From the NCBI GenBank assembly GCA_021234155.1, contig JAJEKV010000009.1, positions 6,745,546 to 6,809,545 of the forward strand: a stretch of DNA of 64,000 nucleotides, in the 5' to 3' direction. Numbering within the stretch: the first letter of the stretch is position 1; each line of letters begins with the position of its first letter. The notes under the pieces are model-generated. The model was not told the origin of the DNA. It worked only from the letters and a program-made list of their open reading frames with translations, and ran no database searches. Shown in pieces: positions 47,801-58,513 of this stretch. The position numbers were made by a program, and so were the translations under genes. This DNA is from Isoetes taiwanensis (Eukaryota > Streptophyta > Lycopodiopsida > Isoetales > Isoetaceae).

Positions 47801-50611
47801 CCATCTATAGTTCTGTGATACTTCAATACCAAGATATTTATACTCACTTACTTTCTGTAAAGATATTCCCCCAATAGAGAAGATTGCAGTATCATGCCCC
47901 CCAAACACCATAATTTTTGACTTATTTGTATTTATGGACAATCGTTTTTCAGCACAAAAAGCATCCAGAACATTCAAGTGTTGCTGTAAACCGCTTGCTG
48001 TTTTGGAGATTAGTACTATGTCATCCGCAAATAACAAAAGCTGAATAATATACTTTCCAAGTCTAACTCCAACACCACCAAGTCTGGCCAGCCAACTCTC
48101 TAGCTCATCAATAAATAACCCGAAAAGGGTAGGGGAGCATGGACATCCTTGTTTAACACCAATTGTGTTTGCAACTTTTTCTGTTCCAGCAAATGGAAAA
48201 GAGAGCTCTACTAGGACCTGTTTATACAAACAGGCTACAGCATTTTTCAATTCATCTGGGATACTAAGGTCATTTAGTCTCAAAGCAAGCTCTTTTCTAC
48301 TAACCCTGTCAAATGCTTTTGTTAAATCAATAAAAGCCACATACCTTTTATTTCCAGAGCCTTTTGCTCCCTCTACCATTACTCGCAAAGTAGCTAGATG
48401 ATCTAATGTTGAGTGATTACTTCGGAAGCCTGCCTGTCCAATAGCTCTATTATCGTGTTCATCAGCCCAAGAAGAAATTTTATTCTCCAACATAGATGCA
48501 AAAAGTTTAGCAAAAACATTGCTTACCAAGATTGTTCGATAGTTCTTCACTTCATTCTTGCTTCCAGATTTATAAATAGGAATGGTCCTATTAATACACC
48601 AATCACCTGGAAAATTGCCCTTTATAAGGCATTCATTACATAAATTAGCTAAAAGCATATGGAGTTTATCTCCTCCCCACTTAAACAATTCAACCGAAAG
48701 CCCGTTTGAATCGCTAGCTTTGCCATTGTTCATTTTCCGTAGAGCACATTCCACATCTGCCACGGAGAATATTTCTTTAGGCTCTCCTGCAAACAGTATT
48801 TGCTCCACCTCAGGAGTACTATATAGTTCCGTTATCCAGTTCAAAAGATCTTCTTTTGAGATGTCACCTACTGTCTCCATTTTTTTTGTGCGGTACCAAA
48901 ATCGTTTCGGGTCTATCTTTTCAATGTGCATCATACTTTCCTGATGTCTTCTGCACCAATCCCTTTTTTTATGTTTAACCAATGTCCTATATTGCTTGAT
49001 CTTGGCCTGATTCCCTGATTTAATACACATTTTTTTAGCCGCAAGACATTCTGCATCAAACCATTTACTTTTCCCCCAGCTGTTTTTCATATTTTTCTTG
49101 GTTAAACCAAAAATAGAACTTGCTGTTTGCAGTATTAGATTGGTCAATACCTCATTCTTTTGCTCTAATGTGCCTGACCAGCAAAGTCCGGAAAGCTTAT
49201 CATCAAGCAAGCGTCCATAATCTCCAGCCTTCTTATACGTCAGTCTTATTTTGGGTGGAGGTACCAATTTTGGTGACTTCTTATGCTTCAATGTAGCCAG
49301 GGTAAACCCAAGAGGAGCGTGATCTGAGTCAGGATTCCTTGCCAAGACTCTAAAATCTGAAATAATATCAATACCATGAGGGTCTCCTATCAGATAATCC
49401 ACGACACTACTGCCATTGGGCTGGTGACATGTGAAATCCCCTGATCCTGGAAACTGTGTAATGCCATTGTATAAAACAAAGTTAAAGGATTCACACATAG
49501 TGATCATGTGTTTGCCCATCTTATTGGATATCATATCCACAGATTTACGAGACCAAGACTTTGTATCATCTGTTTGTTCTAGTAACCATAAAGGATTACC
49601 TGCTCCAGAGAGAAGTGTCGCTTGCTTGGCACCAGTACGACCATTAAGATCTCCAGTTATAAAGACATGTCCATGCTCTTTAAAGCGTGCAATATCAGCT
49701 GATAGGTGTATAAAAGGATCCTCTCCATTTAATCAATCTATTGAATACACTGGTGCAGGATATGGATCCAAAGGTGCAAAATAGACGCATGCCACATAGC
49801 ATTCAAATCTAGAAGAAGAAATTTTTATCCAAATAAACTGATTATATGTATCCTTACCTGCAACTGTAACAGAAGCGTGTATGTTATCTTTCAAATAGCA
49901 CGCAATTCCACCCCAACCTCTTCTGCTAACACCTTGCAAATTCCAAACTGAATCAAGTAAAGTAAATCCTGGGATATCTAAAAGCCTGTTAGACTCGTGT
50001 TCCCAGGTTTCAGTAAACAACAATATATCGTAATCATAAAACGAATTACTCAAAATTTTTGATTCATCCAAACCGTGTATATTCCATACAAACAGCTTGA
50101 GGGCCTCGCTTCCCTATGCTCTACCACGAACGACCACTTTATTGTTAACTATATAAGCTTTCTTCCCATCGTCTCTCAATTTCTTCACATCTTCCAACAT
50201 TAATTTCCGTTCAGCTTGTTGTTGCACAGTCAAGTCATCATTCAACCATATTTTGTGTCCTTTTAGATTGCCTCTATGCTGCATCACTCGGGTCTTGGCA
50301 TCTAAGCTACCAAATTTAAGCAATACCGGTCTGTTTTTCCCTTCTATCCTTTTACCAATGCGTCTACACGCAATGAATCCAGGATCTATTAAATGCATAG
50401 TTTCCTGGAATTTAATGAAGACTGCATGACTGAGATATTGTGGATAATAGAAAGGATGCATGCAAATGGTTTCCATACCACCCGACTTATTGGAACCATT
50501 CTAACTGGTCTTAAACGCACATCTCTACCTGGGAACAAGTGCAATATCCAACAGGTTATACATGCGTTGGAGTGCATTCAAGGCAGGTTCACAGAAGACA
50601 CTCACGTCTAA
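44828..50611 (+). CDS. Penelope-like reverse transcriptase, copy A, split by a LINE
   Basis: Two coding parts, 44828-46759 and 50399-50611, join in frame (SN|SF) to give 714 codons; the 3.6 kb between them is an inserted minus-strand LINE. Motifs: CKFSCSEIPECTC (residues 104-116), AKGLNNIPLRR, DKAANTPSFICKK (243-255, like the Penelope DKG motif), YKAHKDAMRWLTNAANC, VGDISRCYEMIP (motif A, D397), KGIPMGFSCSPIWCNLY (motif B), RFIDD (537-541, motif C), LSLEINI, and SSNRPMNSAYKMVLSQIYPL. The C-terminal part (IIERMHANGFHTTRL) reads as the thumb. No GIY-YIG, APE or REL endonuclease is visible. This pattern fits endonuclease-deficient Penelope-like elements; a host rvt-type gene is the main alternative. 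Copy B's homologous part is clearly diverged at protein level, so the copies are not recent duplicates. Confidence 0.8.
46852..47232 (-). CDS. LINE ORF2 C-terminal zinc-knuckle part
   Basis: 126-codon frame with CPACLELENETEEHAFLRC (C-x2-C...H-x4-C type). This is the C-terminal domain seen in LINEs such as the one at 29355-30613 (CKLCDSD...HVFTGCP). It is separated from the main ORF2 frame by a frameshift and about 145 bp. It would bind nucleic acid during target-primed reverse transcription. Broken off, so not functional alone. Confidence 0.8.
   Translation of the reverse strand: MQEYKEQKYLLSNIDRKNRMLISQLRLSSHTLHIETGRWTGTPRNQRLCPACLELENETEEHAFLRCASYAHIRDVYDVQVTSLKDLFEIPAHRLSSYVKAVWQERKDIMNLFEFMKDFELECALD
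47378..49540 (-). CDS. LINE ORF2: endonuclease C-term and reverse transcriptase
   Basis: Long open frame of 720 codons. It begins in the C-terminal part of an APE-type endonuclease (VVDYLIGDPHG, NPDSDHAPLGF with the S-D-H motif). The reverse transcriptase follows: NYRTILVSNVFAKLFASMLE, QAGFRSNHSTLDHL, YVAFIDLTKAFDRVSRKEL (motif A), GVKQGCPCSPTLFGLFID (motif B), LLLFADDIVLIS (FADD, motif C), KIMVFGG and EYKYLGIEVSQNYRW. All catalytic residues are present, so this is the youngest-looking LINE coding region in the window. Upstream, a frameshift separates it from the endonuclease N-terminus (49733-50071); downstream, another separates the zinc knuckle. Confidence 0.93.
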   Translation of the reverse strand: MDMISNKMGKHMITMCESFNFVLYNGITQFPGSGDFTCHQPNGSSVVDYLIGDPHGIDIISDFRVLARNPDSDHAPLGFTLATLKHKKSPKLVPPPKIRLTYKKAGDYGRLLDDKLSGLCWSGTLEQKNEVLTNLILQTASSIFGLTKKNMKNSWGKSKWFDAECLAAKKMCIKSGNQAKIKQYRTLVKHKKRDWCRRHQESMMHIEKIDPKRFWYRTKKMETVGDISKEDLLNWITELYSTPEVEQILFAGEPKEIFSVADVECALRKMNNGKASDSNGLSVELFKWGGDKLHMLLANLCNECLIKGNFPGDWCINRTIPIYKSGSKNEVKNYRTILVSNVFAKLFASMLENKISSWADEHDNRAIGQAGFRSNHSTLDHLATLRVMVEGAKGSGNKRYVAFIDLTKAFDRVSRKELALRLNDLSIPDELKNAVACLYKQVLVELSFPFAGTEKVANTIGVKQGCPCSPTLFGLFIDELESWLARLGGVGVRLGKYIIQLLLFADDIVLISKTASGLQQHLNVLDAFCAEKRLSINTNKSKIMVFGGHDTAIFSIGGISLQKVSEYKYLGIEVSQNYRWNVAAQKRASGGMRALYSMLHQCKINNFDHWKLRRLLYGVQVKPVILYGSPIWGAGLSKKSWDEIEKVQKRFLLIEFGVKPQTPYEMLLAEAGMLPLEVEALSRTITYVNRVLAMDCDRYPRLALEQSTVKGWYSEVKQWA
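49733..50071 (-). CDS. LINE ORF2: APE-like endonuclease N-terminal part
   Basis: 112-codon frame with DILLFTETWEHES (catalytic Glu of the ETW motif), GWGGIACYLKDNIHASV and FIWIKISSSRFECYVACVYF. These fit the first half of an exonuclease/endonuclease/phosphatase fold. The next part lies in another frame (49540 and below), so ORF2 is broken between them. Confidence 0.85.
   Translation of the reverse strand: MDESKILSNSFYDYDILLFTETWEHESNRLLDIPGFTLLDSVWNLQGVSRRGWGGIACYLKDNIHASVTVAGKDTYNQFIWIKISSSRFECYVACVYFAPLDPYPAPVYSID
50114..50398 (-). pseudogene. LINE ORF1 C-terminal domain (truncated)
   Basis: Reads FIACRRIGKRIEGKNRPVLL, LKGHKIWLNDDLTVQQQAER and a basic end, the usual C-terminal domain of L1-like ORF1 RNA-binding proteins. 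The frame appears to begin earlier on the minus strand, but that stretch is antisense to the reverse-transcriptase thumb and not part of the LINE. A related ORF1 relic lies at 62773-63150. Confidence 0.8.
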
Positions 50612-50730
50612 AGGTAAATATGATTTTCGTCTGAATCATTTAAACAGAATTAGCTAGAGCTACACTTGGAGAGCAGCCTGCACACTATACCCTATGGGAG
50701 GTGGCAGTGCTGTCTCCCAAGTTGGATGGT

Positions 50731-50942
<212 letters not shown>

Positions 50943-50944
50943 AT

Positions 50945-53100
50945 CTCTCTCTGTCTCTCGCTCTCTCTCTATACTTCTCTCTTGTTTTATTCTCTCTCTA
51001 TACGACTACCCTTCTGCTCTACTAACAGCGCGTATCTAGTGGCGGGAAGCATGCTTTAGTTTTGTTTAATGGTTGGGTCCTATTTTCTTTAGCTTGTGTT
51101 CTTATTGCTTTGTTTTGTCACAATAGTTTTTGCTTTAACCCTTTTTGTTTTCAATTTTTTTTTGCAAACTCCCACCCTTGTGGGCCCATAAATGTTTTTT
51201 GGATGCGTCTTTTTTTAGTCTTTTACTTCCTTTGTGGTTGCATGGCCAAGAAATTTCCCTAGTCCTTTGTTGGTCAATTTTTATTGGGTTTGTCTTCTTC
51301 TACCTTCATTACTTTTCGTGGTTCCTTATTTTAGATTTCAGTTAGTCGTGCTTTGGGTCTTTATTTTCCCTTTTGCTCCTGTATTTCTTTTTAGCCGTAC
51401 TTTCTTTGTTAATTTGCCTTGCCTTCATTTTGGTCTTGTCTTTCCTTGTGCGATTCTTTGTGCTTGGACTCTTCTTTCTCCTTCAACGTACCCTTCTCTC
51501 CATCTTGGACGTTTTAAGGTAAGCTTCCGGTTCTTTGTATTGTGACAGAATAAGAGCTTTTCTTTCTTTCATTTCTAATTTCTTCTATGCTTGCTTTCCT
51601 TGGGAAGTCATCCTTTTTTAGCCTTCTTGCCTTTTCTGGTCCTTTTTCCTGATTGATATCTAACGGGCTTTCTCACCATTCTGCCATACATTTTCCAATT
51701 GATGTAGCTGAACTTGTCTACTAAAATATGTTATCTCATTTCTTTCTTTTCTCTTCCTGTTCTGTAAATGTTTATGCTTTCTTCCTAGGAATTTGCTGTT
51801 ATTGTTCCAGCCATTGTAACTTGCCTAAAATTGTGTTGTTTTAATATGTGTTTGATCCTTGCCTTTGCCTCTACTTCCCTTCTTCTTTTTAGGCCTTTTG
51901 TTTTTGTCACTTGTTTCTTTATATTGTATAAGCTATTTCTTTTATATTTTATAAGTTCAAACTGTGAACTTCTTGCTGCGTTTCTTATCTTTGATATGGC
52001 AGACCATTTTTGCCACTATCTTTTTTCTAGTTTATTTGCTTTTGTCTTCAGCTTGCCTACTAGTTGTGCTCCCTTTTTACTCCTTCTTTATCTGTACCTT
52101 TTATGCTCTGCTGTAACCTGCCTCTTGCCTCTTGCAATTAAGTTGCCACCACCAGGGTACTTCTTTCATGCTTTCTTCCTTGTCTTTTATGTATGCAGGT
52201 GGCTGCCTCCGAGTTTTCCTTTTTAATTTGTCACTTGCTTGCTTTAACGTGTTTCTCTAACTTCTTTGCCTTCCCATGAGTTCTTTTTGCATTTTCCTTT
52301 GTCCTTTGCTTATTTTTTCCTTTGGTAACGTTTTTGATGGCTTGTTTGAACTCTCTTAAAGCATGTTTAATTTGAACAGTTCTATTCGTGCACCTCATTT
52401 GCATTTGTTTGCATTTTCTGTTTCTGTCTTTGTTTTGTCTTCTTATCTTCTCCACTATCTTGTGACTTTGCTGCATCTTTGTTATGTCATATTTATACTT
52501 GTTTATTTCTGTTTTTATATTATATGACTGATTTGTCTCATTGCTTCTCTTTTGCCACTCCGCTGTTAATATTAGCAGTTACTTTGTGATTACACACAAG
52601 GCTGCTAGTTCTGAATATAAAGGGGTACTAATATCTAGTTATAAGAGAGTAGATTTGAAAGTATCTAAGAGAGTTATTGCTGAGAAATATGTCTACAAGA
52701 ATATATGGTAATATCATTCTTAATGTTTCATGCATATATCTTTATTTTAGCTTTGACATGGATAACAACTGGGTGGTGGCTATGACACCTGCAGTTCCCA
52801 GGTCTAGTTACTATTCTTATACTAACTTAATCTCCTGGATGGTCTGCAGGTACCACGCCTCTACCCTTGAGCAAAAATGTAGATACGTGTTGAAATTTAA
52901 GGATGTGGTGAGATCCTTCTTTGAAATTCAAGGATGTGGTGAGATCCTTCTTGTAAACGTTTATAAACTTGCACTTATGAACTTGCTGAGTTTAACCATG
53001 CTACAAACATATTTGTTGAGCTGCTTAATGGAAATTATTTCATGCAACTTTATCGTATGACTCCAAATGATGCACTTGTTCCATGATGAGCTTATGAATT
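50945..53100 (+). mobile_element. Penelope-like element copy C: leader and first-exon region only
   Basis: Begins with CT-rich repeats and a long T/C-rich leader. At 52758 an ATG opens MDNNWVVAMTPAVPR, a block also found before ORF1 of copy B (58006). Inside the block, GTCTAGTTAC...TACTAACTTAA...CTGCAG (52802-52849) looks like a very small intron with a perfect TACTAAC branch site. It is 48 bp long and also open in frame here. After about 53060 the similarity to copy B is lost and no ORF1 follows. The other ORFs over the T-rich stretch are compositional artefacts. Confidence 0.55.
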
Positions 53101-53166
53101 TAAGTGGCTTTCTCTCATGTCATATGATATGAAATTACACACAAATTATTCTCTCTCTCTCTCTAG

Positions 53167-53197
<31 letters not shown>

Positions 53198-53851
53198 ATT
53201 TTATTTTTGGTTCTGTGTCCCTTTGTTTCTCTGCCCCTAGTCCTTGTTCTTTTATTTAATTATTTTGTTCTTGCCTCTTTTAATTGATCTATGGTCCCCT
53301 TGGTTACTTTTTGTCATTATCTTTTGGTTGGCCCTCATCTCTTTCTAATGTTCAAGTTCCCTTGGTTCCTTGTCTTTCAATTTAAATTTTACCCTTCATC
53401 CCTTTTCTTACGTTTAGTGGTTTGACCCATGTTCTTTTTTAGTTGTATGGTTCCCTTGCTTCATTTCATTTTTTTAATGGCCTTGGCCTTTTCCTTGAGC
53501 GCCTTTATCTTTCCTCCTTTGTTCATAATTTTTTTAGTTAGTTGTTCTCCTCTTCTTACTTAGTGGTGTTCGTGGGGGTTTTTGTTGGTTTGGACTTTTC
53601 CTAGTTATGGCATCGTATCTATTCCTTTCTTTTATGACTTTGTCCTTTCCGTTCTCTTCCTTTCTTGCTAATTTCGACCCTTGCCTATTTATCTCGCCTT
53701 ATTCCTTTGCCGTAGTTATCTTTGGCTTGGCGCTTGTGCTTTTTCTCCTCTTGCTGTTTTTGTTGTTCGATGGCTTTTTAGAAGGGGAGGAGCTTTCGTT
53801 TTGTGCTTCTCTTCATTGGCTCTTTGTGTCTTCTTCTCGTGGCCTTATATC
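53101..53851 (+). mobile_element. Penelope-like element copy B: T/C-rich leader, left part
   Basis: Starts with (CT)n (about 53154-53194) and T/C-rich sequence like the copy C leader. The hAT insertion at 53852-57636 splits it from the rest of the leader (57637-58005). The ORFs here follow composition only. Confidence 0.5.
53844..53851. repeat. hAT target-site duplication, left
   Basis: CTTATATC, identical to 57637-57644. Confidence 0.93.
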
Positions 53852-54224
53852 CAAGGGTTAAATTTGCATGGCAGCCCTTCCATTCTTTTGAAGGGCGCTT
53901 CCAAAACTTGCCTTTCAGTTTGAATGGCAGTTTTTAACGTTGCCATTCTGCTGCATAGTAAATTTTTTGGCTGCCATTCAATTCAATAAATTAACAAATT
54001 AAACAGATAACAATCAAACCATGAATGTAATACTCAATGATTCCATATATTCATATTAAAAAGTTACAATGACAAAGCACGACGTTGCTTTTGGTCCATC
54101 CAATTAGAAAAAATCAATTCATAATCAGCATCTACATAACTAGATGCCGATGGTCTCAAGTGTAGTCAGCAATAAACGTTCCCTATCGTCATCTTTTATC
54201 AAATTACGCCTTCTAAAACCACGC

Positions 54225-56640
54225 TCACACTCTACGAACTTGTTTGGAAGAACAAGAGTGGCCCCGCCACGCTTTCATTACTTCATCATAAACATCAAAG
54301 TTAAATTGTTGCTCTCTGCAAGCATCCCATAATGCTCTCATGTTTTTACGACCATGCTGCACATTTAATCTCACAACAAATGCAAATGCCTGTCCTTTGC
54401 ATTTTAATATCAACAAATCCATACCTCCCTTCTCCAAAGTTCTTGCACAAAGTAGTTGCCCACTTTTCAGTTTGTTGCTCTATCTCCACACTACCAATAG
54501 CATAGTCATTCGTTGAGAAGAGTTTTGTGCTTTCCAATACATCGCCTGTTCGTTCTTGAAACCTTTGCCTTAAACATGATATAACTTTAGCCACAAACTC
54601 TCGACCAAGTTTTGAACATGAAGATATAGTCTCCTCGAATGTTGAGGTATCAAATGCAAGCACATACCTGTATGAGAATCCATGCTTAGAACACGAACAC
54701 TTTCAAGTTTAGAGCATAAAAGAAAGCACATACCTATGAAGAAATCCATCCTCATCCTTGTAGAGCAAGTGACCGTGATGCTCATTGATCATGGAAATGA
54801 ATTTAGTGATATACTTGGCACCCTTTCCAAAAGAGGTCAATAAATACCTTGATCTCAAGATAGCAATGGTAGAAGAAACAGTAGAGGATATGCTCGAAAT
54901 TTCAATCATCCCTTCTTGGAATTGCTTATTTAAAAGATTAGGCTCGAGCAAAACATCAGCCAAAAAATGGAAATAAAATTGTACACTTGCCTTCTTGAAG
55001 GTGTTAAGGAGTTCAGGTTCATCATTTGTCTCCCATAAGCGTAATAAAGCAGGCATCAACTTCACAATTCTGGATATTACATTTCCACGAGAAAGCCATC
55101 TTACTTCATGAATTTGTTGCAAATTCAGCTTTGGCAAATCAAATGCCTCCTCCAATAAGCGTAAACTGGCATGTCTCTTCGTAGACCTACCTACCCATGT
55201 ACACACTTTTCTTGCCAATTTCTCCAGATCTTGAAATATAGGAAAATAATTGAAGGCATCGCTTGCTGCAAGTGCCTCTCGATGGGCAACACAATGTACA
55301 CCTACTAAGTGAGGCACATCTTTACGAAGTTGTGTCACAAGGCCATTTTGTGTGCCAGTCATTGCTGAACAACCATCAGTTGCAATACCCACCATTTTTG
55401 AGAAAGGCAAACCCAAATCATTCAAACAAGAAAAAATGCTGTCATAAAGTGTATTTGATGTACCATCTTTGATTACAAGAAGCTTTAGAAAACGAGTACA
55501 CGGGACGCCTTTGCCTTTCTCCTTCAAGTAACACACATATACAATAAGATGTTGTTCTAGAGACCTGTCTGTACTTTCATCTACCATTATAGAGAAGAAT
55601 GGACTCTCCAAAACTTCTTGTAGCAACACTTGCAAGTACACTCGATGTGCAGCTGCCATGAATTCTTTGCCTATGTCATGCAAGAACAGAAATTAATAAA
55701 TTCATAAATCTTGTAAAAATCAATTTAATTGCTTTAAAAACATAGATTCACACAAGCGAAACATATAGAAAACATAAGGAGAAAACAAAGATTAGTTTTA
55801 TAACATAAAGAGAAAACATAGGAAAATAAAGAATGAAATGAGAAGCATAGCAATGCAAGAAGTTATACATACCTGCCATAAGATTTGTGTACGATGAATA
55901 CTCGTCATTGATGGGCATATTAGGCGTTCCAATCCACCTTTGAAATTCACAAAGCTGCTCATACTCCTTTAAGGATTGCATTTGTGAAGCAACCTTATAT
56001 GCACATTTGATTACAGATATGATACGATCCTTCTCTTGTACACATTTAAGAATCACATGTTGCGGAATTGTGGATGTACCAGGATTGGCCTTAGCATTCA
56101 TGCGGAGAACAGCAAGTTTATGTGCCTCTGATTTGTCATGAGTAGCCAAAGCTCCCAATTGTATAGATTTACTTCCCTCCTTCGCACAAGGGGGATTCAC
56201 TCATGTATAAGGGGGATATGCCATCTGCGTGCATGGGATGGCAAAAAACCCCCCTGTATACGGATCTTTAAAAGCAAATTTTGACCCCTTTCGAATAAAA
56301 ATTACCTAGGATAGTGCAAAAAATACCAGAAAAAGGACCCCCTGCCGACCGTATATGTTTGAAAATGGGTCCCCAAAAAACCCCCTTCCCGTGCATGCAG
56401 ATGGGTTATACGCCCAAAACTGTGAACCCCCCTTGCCTTCGCAAACGGCGTATCCATCTTGTACTTCATGCATCACCTACATTTAACCCGCTGATTTGGA
56501 GGAATACCAACAACAAAGTTCCACTTGTATTTATCTCCCCAACTATCTTTCCATTTTCTGCTATACTTGGTCTTCTTAGCATCTGGTTCATTTGCTTCAC
56601 CATAATCTTCTTTTGATAGCTCATCTCCTTCAATCAAATC
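54225..56640 (-). pseudogene. hAT transposase (zf-TTF type), interrupted
   Basis: Coding blocks on the minus strand: about 56640-56444 (YSRKWKDSWGDKYKWNFVVG, a TTF-type zinc-finger start), 56186-55748 (GALATHDKSEAHKLAV), 55683-54709 (catalytic core: SIMVDESTDRSLEQ, GIATDGCSAMTG, VGVHCVAHREALAASDA, HEVRWLSRG), then 54663-54225 in two frames. A TGA at 56475-56473 replaces the expected Trp codon in KCR*CMKYKMD, and a 249-bp MITE splits the zinc-finger region. Gaps between blocks look like introns. The usual C-terminal dimerisation domain is not recognisable. It resembles the ZMYM/ZNF862-like branch of hAT. Confidence 0.88.
56187..56435. mobile_element. 249-bp hAT-type MITE nested in the transposon
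   Basis: The ends are inverted repeats starting CAAGGGGGATTCAC and CAAGGGGGGTTCAC and extend imperfectly into CATCTGC.TGCA.GGGA. It is flanked by the 8-bp duplication CCTTCGCA (56179-56186 and 56436-56443). It interrupts the transposase zinc-finger exon. The 8-bp duplication and CA-start ends indicate hAT mobilisation. Confidence 0.92.
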
Positions 56641-56699
56641 TGGCTCCAAATTCAGGTCTACTGGAGTTCTTGCTTCCTGAATGCTGCTGGCATGTGACC

Positions 56700-57480
56700 C
56701 TTCAAAGAGTGCAGATGCAGAGAGAAGATGAAGAACGCAATTTGAATGCTTTGAGGAGACTTTGTTGTGTGCGATCTTTTTTGGGCCTCCCCATCTGGGT
56801 TTGTATTTTTAATGAGCAAGAAGCATTCTATAATGGAATGGAATAGAAAACAAAATGCATTGCAACCATAGTACTAACCTGGTTCTGGTTTTGATGATCC
56901 TGCCTGCGTTATCGGTCTGGCAGAGGGAAGATCTGATACAAATGCATAGCAGATGTTAAAACTTTGCTGGACTAGTATGCATCACCCTCAGGGATCTCCC
57001 GCTTCCAAATCATACTTAAAATCTCACGGAATCATCAAAATCATACCTCTGCTATAATTCTTCTCTTTTTTTTTTCTTCCAGAATCGCGGATCGGTCCGC
57101 GACCACACCACAAAGACAATCGAGGACATCGCCGTATCTTTATGGGCTGGGCAGCTTCAGTGCAAGCAGGAGGAGAACTTCAGGAATCAGGATCGATCAA
57201 GAATAGGGGCAGCCGCAGCCCGCCACCGCTGACCGTTCAAGAAAAGGCCGCCAACGCCATTTACGCCAACCACAATTTTTGAAAAAGGGAAAAATTTTAA
57301 TTGCAATCAATAAAACCATGGTATGGTATGCCAACGAACTTTTTTTCAAATCGTAATGAAACCCATGCAAATTCAACCCTTATAATATTGACACTGAGGC
57401 AAGGAAAAAATTCGAGATATAAAATAATTAAAATAAAATATTATATGCATACATAAATTTAGAAATTTTTAAAAATGATA
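56700..57480 (-). other. 5' region of the hAT transposase gene
   Basis: Between the first recognisable transposase exon and the right subterminal repeats. GC-richer stretches near 57080-57250 could be promoter or first exon, but no coding similarity was recognised. Confidence 0.35.
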
Positions 57481-57636
57481 GCCATTCTGTTGAATGGCTA
57501 TATTATGTTCTGCATTTCGGTTTGAATGGCAATTTTCTATATTGCCATTCTTTTGCATGGCAATTTTCTATATTGCCGTTCTCTGCATGGCTGGAGGGCT
57601 CCAGAATGGTACTGCAACGTTCAAATTTAACCCTTG

Positions 57637-57644
57637 CTTATATC
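57637..57644. repeat. hAT target-site duplication, right
   Basis: CTTATATC. Confidence 0.93.
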
Positions 57645-57999
57645 TGCTCTTCTGGCCTTTTATCTGCTCTTCTGCTCTTTTGAAGGTAGGTATTGTTCGT
57701 TTGTTTTTCTTTGTTTATTGTTCTTGTTTTACAAGTGCTAGTATGCCTTTGCCATGCTATGTATATTCTTCTTTGTTTCTTCTTTTTCCTTCTTTTTGTG
57801 TTGTTCTGTTTTATGGAGCTCCTCATAAAATTGTTACTAGTATTAAGAGCAGCCCCTATGTAGATTACCTACAAGACTGCAAAGTAATCATCTAGTGTCT
57901 TTATGAGTTGTAAAAATATTTCGGATGATTGAGAGAGAATTTCATTATCTTTGATCTGATCTGGTCACATGCATGTGATTGTGATTTTATATTTTTCAT

Positions 58000-58120
58000 T
58001 TGGACATGGATAACAACTGGGCAGTGGCTCTGACACCTGCAGTTCCCAGGTCTAGTTACTATTTTTTATACTAACTTAAGCTCCTGGATGGTCTGCAGGT
58101 ACCATGCTTCTGCCCTTGAA
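58000..58120 (+). other. Conserved 5' block of Penelope-like copy B
   Basis: About 115 bp nearly identical to 52752-52870 in copy C: ATG at 58006 (MDNNWAVALTPAVPR), then the same GTCTAG...TACTAAC...CTGCAG segment. One extra T makes the segment non-multiple-of-three here. That is harmless if it is an intron and a frameshift if it is coding. It probably contributes the 5' exon of ORF1 or a structured leader. Confidence 0.5.
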
Positions 58121-58513
58121 TGAAGTTTATAAAATTTACTTCTAAATGCATGGATTCATGGTGAGATCTATCCTAAAGAAGCTTTGCTAAGTATATTCAG
58201 ATTTTATTATAAGATGTTTGTTAGTATATCAAGTCATGTGTAATGAGAATCAAGTTGGATATTGTTCATAATGAATACATGGAGTACATGTTGTGAACAT
58301 TTTATGAATTTATATGGCTGTCGTTTTGTGAAAATGACACACATGAAAACACATACAGTGCTTTGTCACCCGCTTTACACTTCTTAGTTGGAGTGTTAAA
58401 TTCATAAAATGTCCATTTACAATAACTGTCATAGTTTCAGATGATTATCCAGCTATCTATTATGTACTTAGTCATTGCTTTTTGGACTAATTAGGTAAAT
58501 ATCTTTCAAACAG

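Larger units (their letters stand above)
46760..50398 (-). mobile_element. LINE (type 2), 5'-truncated, inserted in the RT gene
   Basis: Minus-strand element of about 3.64 kb with its 3' end at 46760. The 3' end is a (TTTA)n tail preceded by a GGCC palindrome (GCCATAGAGGCCTGGGGGCC). In order from its 5' end it holds the C-terminal part of ORF1, an endonuclease, a reverse transcriptase and a zinc knuckle. The host reading frame of the split reverse transcriptase resumes exactly at 50399, so both boundaries are well placed. No clear target duplication flanks it. Confidence 0.88.
53852..57636 (-). mobile_element. hAT DNA transposon, 3.8 kb
   Basis: The terminal inverted repeats are a perfect 15 bp (CAAGGGTTAAATTTG), flanked by perfect 8-bp target duplications, the hallmark of hAT. 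Subterminal regions carry many GCCATTC/GAATGGC motifs in both orientations (53866-53985, 57480-57600), as expected for transposase binding. The transposase is on the minus strand and is interrupted. Confidence 0.95.

Noticed and set aside
50389-50577. Minus-strand start of the LINE ORF1 frame
   Set aside because: The portion beyond 50398 is antisense to the reverse-transcriptase thumb and lies outside the LINE.
51062-52476. Hydrophobic, Phe/Leu-rich ORFs that look like membrane proteins
   Set aside because: They follow T/C-rich base composition in the leader of a retroelement, with no conserved motif.
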